Shown in pieces: positions 5,427-7,401 of a stretch of DNA of 7,401 bases. Position numbers and translations under genes: made by a program. Each line of letters opens with the position of its first letter. Within the stretch, counting starts at the first letter, position 1. Under the pieces are notes generated by a model. That model did no database searches and was not told the DNA's origin. It saw nothing but the letters and a program-made list of their open reading frames with translations. Source of the DNA: Pyrinomonadaceae bacterium (GTDB taxonomy: Bacteria; Acidobacteriota; Blastocatellia; Pyrinomonadales; Pyrinomonadaceae); assembly GCA_026786155.1 (NCBI GenBank), contig JAJAYR010000039.1:1-7401 (forward strand), read 5' to 3'.

Positions 5427-6112
5427 TATTTAGCTTCGATAAACCGATAGCCGACACCGACGACGGTTTCGATGCAGTTGCCGCAGTCGCCCAATTTTTG
5501 GCGCAGGCGGCGGATGTGAACATCAAGCGTTCGCGTGTCGCCGAAATAGCTGTAGCCCCAGACATTATCCAAGAGATTCTGGCGCGTGGCGACTCGTCCC
5601 GCGCTTTTTATCAGATACGTCAGCAGCGCGAATTCCTTGCGCGTCAGTTTGACATCGGCAACGCCGCAGGTTACGCGCATATCGGCGAAATCAATCTTCA
5701 GATTCGCGTCTTCGTAAAGTTCGACCGTTTCCTTTTCGACGCGCCGCAGAACCGCCCGCACCCGCGCCACGACTTCCTTGACGGAAAACGGTTTGACGAT
5801 ATAATCGTCCGCGCCGAGTTCGAGACCGGCGATTTTATCAATTTCGGCGGCTTTGGCAGTCAGCATTATAATCGGCGTTTTTTCCGTTAAAGGTTCGCGC
5901 CGCAAACGGCGGCAAAGTTCCATTCCGCTCATTCCCGGCAGCATCAAGTCGAGAATTATCAGCGACGGCGGATTTTTTTCGTCCAAAGCAAATCGCAAAC
6001 CTTTCTCGCCTGATTCGGCGATGTTGGTGCGAAACCCTTCGCGTTTGAAGTTGTATTGCAAACTCTCCGCGATGTCCGCGTCGTCTTCGATAATTAAAAT
6101 TTCCTGGAGCAT
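5426..6112 (-). CDS. phoB: PhoB/OmpR-family response regulator
   Basis: A 228-residue two-domain regulator, typical length. The receiver domain (about 4-122) has the acidic pocket ILIIEDDAD (Glu9, Asp10), phosphoacceptor Asp55 in LIILDLMLPG, Thr85 in IIMLTAKA and Lys107 in DDYIVKPFS. The C-terminal winged helix (about 135-226) shows LTRKEFALLTYL, VWGYSYFGDTRTLDVHIRRLRQKL as the recognition region, and the terminal hairpin VVGVGYRF. It sits between phoU and the kinase gene, and the operon promoter carries a Pho box, so the phosphate-response role is well supported although PhoP would be an equally valid name. ATG 6112 follows an AT-rich stretch without a Shine-Dalgarno. The flanking gaps (110 bp to phoU, 90 bp to phoR) hold tandem repeats. 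Confidence 0.9.
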   Translation of the reverse strand: MLQEILIIEDDADIAESLQYNFKREGFRTNIAESGEKGLRFALDEKNPPSLIILDLMLPGMSGMELCRRLRREPLTEKTPIIMLTAKAAEIDKIAGLELGADDYIVKPFSVKEVVARVRAVLRRVEKETVELYEDANLKIDFADMRVTCGVADVKLTRKEFALLTYLIKSAGRVATRQNLLDNVWGYSYFGDTRTLDVHIRRLRQKLGDCGNCIETVVGVGYRFIEAK

Positions 6113-6120
6113 ATTATTTA

Positions 6121-6222
6121 GTCATTAGTCCTTTGTCCTTTGTCCTTTTAAATCGAGTGAAAGCTAAAATCTCGGCTTGATTCAACTAACGAAGGACAAA
6201 GGACGAATGACGAATGACGAAT
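6121..6222. repeat. Heptad tandem/inverted repeat between phoU and phoB
   Basis: The left block is GTCATTA, GTCCTTT, GTCCTTT, GTCCTTT (6121-6148). The right block, inverted, is AAGGACAAAGGAC (6192-6204) followed by GAATGAC repeats up to 6222. The 13-bp GTCCTTTGTCCTT (6128-6140) pairs perfectly with 6192-6204. Extending to 6121 and 6211 gives 20 bp with one mismatch. The loop of about 51 nt (6141-6191) has no clear feature. The block ends directly before the phoU stop codon (6223-6225). Confidence 0.88.
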
Positions 6223-6879
6223 TTATTGATGTTTGATAAAAACCGCTTCCTTCATATAGACCGTCAGTTCGCAGATGTCTTTAACGTAATCGCCGATGCG
6301 TTCGAGATTTTTGGCGACGAATAAAAGCCGCGTTAAACGAATTGATTTCGCCGCGTCCTGCTCCATCGAATTCATCAAATCCGTAACCAGACGGTCGTAG
6401 ATTCTATCAACTTCTTCGTCTTTGGCGATTAACTGCCGCGCCTTTTCCGCGTCGTTGGTGGTGAAAGCGTCTAACACCGATTGCAGCATACTCAAGGCGC
6501 GTTCCGCCATTTCCGATAGTTCGGCGTAATTTCTCAATTCCGGTTCGTCGTTCAATTCGAGCGCGGCTTTGGCGATACTGGTCGCGTGGTCGGCGATGCG
6601 TTCGAGAATCGGCGTGATTTTAAAAATCGAAAGTACGATTCGCAATTCGCGGGCGACCGGACGGCGCAGCGTTAAAACTTCGACGCTCAGGCGGTCAATT
6701 TCCAGTTCCAGACGGTCAATTACGCGGTCGTTTTCCAAAACCTGATTGGCGACTTCGCTGTCGCGCTGCACCAGCGCGTGCATCGCCCGCTGCAAAGCCA
6801 GTTCGGTTTCGCCGCCCATCAAAAGTAATCTGTCGCGCAGGATGTCGAGTTCGCGCTCCAAAAGTTTTCGTTGCTCCAT
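6223..6879 (-). CDS. phoU: Phosphate signalling regulator PhoU
   Basis: A 218-residue, all-helical cytoplasmic protein of normal length with two PhoU repeats. Each repeat carries the metal-binding signature: ERIADHATSIAK (from residue 93) and ERIGDYVKDICE (from 193). LRRPVARELRIVLSIFKI (71-88) is the conserved lead-in of the first repeat. PhoU links the phosphate transporter to the PhoR kinase and keeps the Pho response off when phosphate is plentiful. Here it is the first gene of phoU-phoB-phoR on the minus strand, without a neighbouring pstSCAB in view. The ATG at 6879 has no Shine-Dalgarno. Upstream are a Pho box and promoter, so its own synthesis is probably raised by phosphorylated PhoB. 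Confidence 0.95.
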   Translation of the reverse strand: MEQRKLLERELDILRDRLLLMGGETELALQRAMHALVQRDSEVANQVLENDRVIDRLELEIDRLSVEVLTLRRPVARELRIVLSIFKITPILERIADHATSIAKAALELNDEPELRNYAELSEMAERALSMLQSVLDAFTTNDAEKARQLIAKDEEVDRIYDRLVTDLMNSMEQDAAKSIRLTRLLFVAKNLERIGDYVKDICELTVYMKEAVFIKHQ

Positions 6880-6935
6880 TAAATAGAAATTTAGAACAAA
6901 TTGCCTGATTATAAAAGCGCGAAGGTAAAACTAAC

Positions 6936-6965
6936 ATTAGACGCGGAGTTTGAATGTGATGTGAA
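6936..6965 (-). promoter_or_regulatory. Pho-controlled promoter of phoU-phoB-phoR
   Basis: On the minus strand TTCACA (6965-6960) and TCTAAT (6941-6936) match the -35 and -10 consensus at 5/6 each with an 18-bp spacer. The start would lie near 6929, giving a leader of about 50 nt to phoU. The -35 hexamer is the third repeat of the Pho box, an arrangement expected when the regulator contacts RNA polymerase directly. A second possible -10, TATAAT at 6913-6908, has no good -35. Confidence 0.6.
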
Positions 6966-6987
6966 CGGAGTGTTAAATGAATGTTAA
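6949..6987 (-). promoter_or_regulatory. Pho box: four direct hexamers at 11-bp period
   Basis: Read on the minus strand: TTAACA (6987-6982), TTAACA (6976-6971), TTCACA (6965-6960), TTCAAA (6954-6949). Each is separated by exactly 5 bp, so the period is 11 bp, one helical turn. This is the architecture of PhoP/PhoB sites (TT-A-C-A direct repeats with about 5-bp spacers in Bacillus). Its position upstream of and into the phoU promoter fits activation by the adjacent PhoB-type regulator. Confidence 0.72.
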
Positions 6988-7009
6988 TTAACGGGAAGGC
7001 ATAACTAGT

Positions 7010-7142
7010 CTGTAAATTAAATTTTCTGGTGTTTTGAGTTCAAACGCGGAACGCCCTTTGCCACGCCCGCGAAGTGCGGCGTGAAGCACACTCAAGCGTG
7101 AACTCAGAACTTTTCCCGAATGTTAGAAAACTTAATTTACAG
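7010..7142. repeat. 133-bp inverted-repeat element with 3-bp target duplication (MITE-like)
   Basis: Terminal inverted repeats CTGTAAATTAAATTTTCT (7010-7027) and 7125-7142 match at 17 of 18 positions. Inside, TTTTGAGTTCAAACGC pairs imperfectly with GCGTGAACTCAGAAC further right. The element is flanked by AGT on both sides (7007-7009 and 7143-7145), a candidate target-site duplication. It has no coding capacity. It lies 23 bp upstream of the Pho box on the side distal to phoU. Confidence 0.6.
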
Positions 7143-7171
7143 AGTAATAACGAAAAATGGAAAATTAAGAA

Positions 7172-7401
7172 GTATTAACTCACCTTACGCGGAATGCCGA
7201 ATCTTGCGGCTGTGCCGCCCGCTGTGCGGAAAGGCTCTGCCTTGCCGCCCGTGTTTGCAAGCAATAAAGAGGCTCCGCCTCGCTTTTCACCGCAACCGGG
7301 TAAGAGCAAAGTTAGTCAAATGTCTGCGGAACGGCAGAGCCTTTCCGCCCAGCGGCGGGCAAAGCCCGGAAATCCTGATTTCGCGTCAGGTGAAGTAGTA
7401 A
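7172..7401. repeat. Large imperfect palindrome reaching the window edge
   Basis: Arms of about 60-70 bp, roughly 7172-7241 against 7333-7401, are imperfectly inverted. The best block is a perfect 16 bp, GCGGAAAGGCTCTGCC (7226-7241) against 7333-7348. The outer TCACCT (7180-7185) pairs with AGGTGA (7388-7393), and the intervening bases match partly. Small internal hairpins include GAGGC/GCCTC (7269-7281) and CGGC/GCCG (7208-7218). The element may continue past the window. Open frames across it look like translated palindrome rather than genes. Confidence 0.55.

Noticed and set aside
5498..5890. 130-codon open frame on the plus strand
   Set aside because: It is antisense to the PhoB-type regulator, whose frame has every expected motif. 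Open antisense frames are common at this codon bias.
6121..6148. GTCATTA/GTCCTTT repeats as an E. coli-type Pho box for phoB
   Set aside because: The period is 7 bp instead of 11, and the matching inverted copies across the gap show it belongs to the intergenic repeat class.
7120..7398. 92-codon open frame, and an overlapping frame from ATG 7194 open to the window edge
   Set aside because: Both run through the inverted-repeat elements, with biased Arg/Cys/Pro/Ser content and no recognisable domain. The second could only be judged with more sequence to the right.

Overview
The window reads as a stretch of bacterial chromosome of moderate GC content (about 45% in a hand-counted line of pyrE). 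It carries core metabolism, transcription and phosphate-signalling genes. The set (CarD/CdnL-type RNA polymerase factor, PyrE ending in CPLC...KPGSR, stand-alone DnaQ-like exonuclease, single-domain QueF, phoU-phoB-phoR block), the scarcity of Shine-Dalgarno sequences and the many short intergenic repeats suggest an Acidobacteriota-like (perhaps Blastocatellia) soil or environmental bacterium. That placement is an inference from gene style and cannot be proven from this window.

Layout. Positions 1-272 hold the first 90 codons of truA (minus strand), preceded by an AT-rich gene of unknown function (269-850) that overlaps it by 4 bp. A 304-bp gap (851-1154) is mostly a nested palindromic repeat element. 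Next come pyrE (1155-1724, or 1799 if a repeat-encoded extension is translated) and a SnoaL/NTF2-like protein (1850-2188), both minus strand. A divergent promoter region separates these from a DEDDh exonuclease (2261-3061, plus) and queF (3124-3543, plus). queF converges on carD (3606-4139, minus). Upstream of carD lies a three-gene phosphate-response block on the minus strand: phoU (6223-6879), a PhoB-type response regulator (5426-6112) and a PhoR-type kinase without membrane segments (4256-5335). The right end (6880-7401) has no convincing gene. It holds the phoU promoter with a four-repeat Pho box, then two inverted-repeat elements, the second running to the window edge.

How the genes work together. 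The Pho box in front of phoU has four hexamers spaced exactly 11 bp apart, and one of them doubles as the -35 element. It implies that phosphorylated response regulator autoactivates phoU-phoB-phoR under phosphate limitation, with PhoU restraining the kinase. No pst transporter genes are visible. CarD probably tunes RNA polymerase at stable-RNA and other promoters. PyrE (pyrimidines), QueF and TruA (tRNA modification) and the exonuclease are housekeeping functions.

The most unusual pattern is in the gaps. Five intergenic gaps (pyrE/NTF2-like, exonuclease/queF, queF/carD, phoR/phoB, phoB/phoU) each hold a different short tandem repeat, with a 7-bp unit in four cases and a 9-bp unit in one. Copies also occur in inverted orientation on the other side of the same gap, so each gap could fold into a hairpin. 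In pyrE the 9-bp repeat has run in frame into the 5' end and would encode a (Asp-Phe-Pro)-type extension. In front of phoR the repeats replace the ribosome-binding region.
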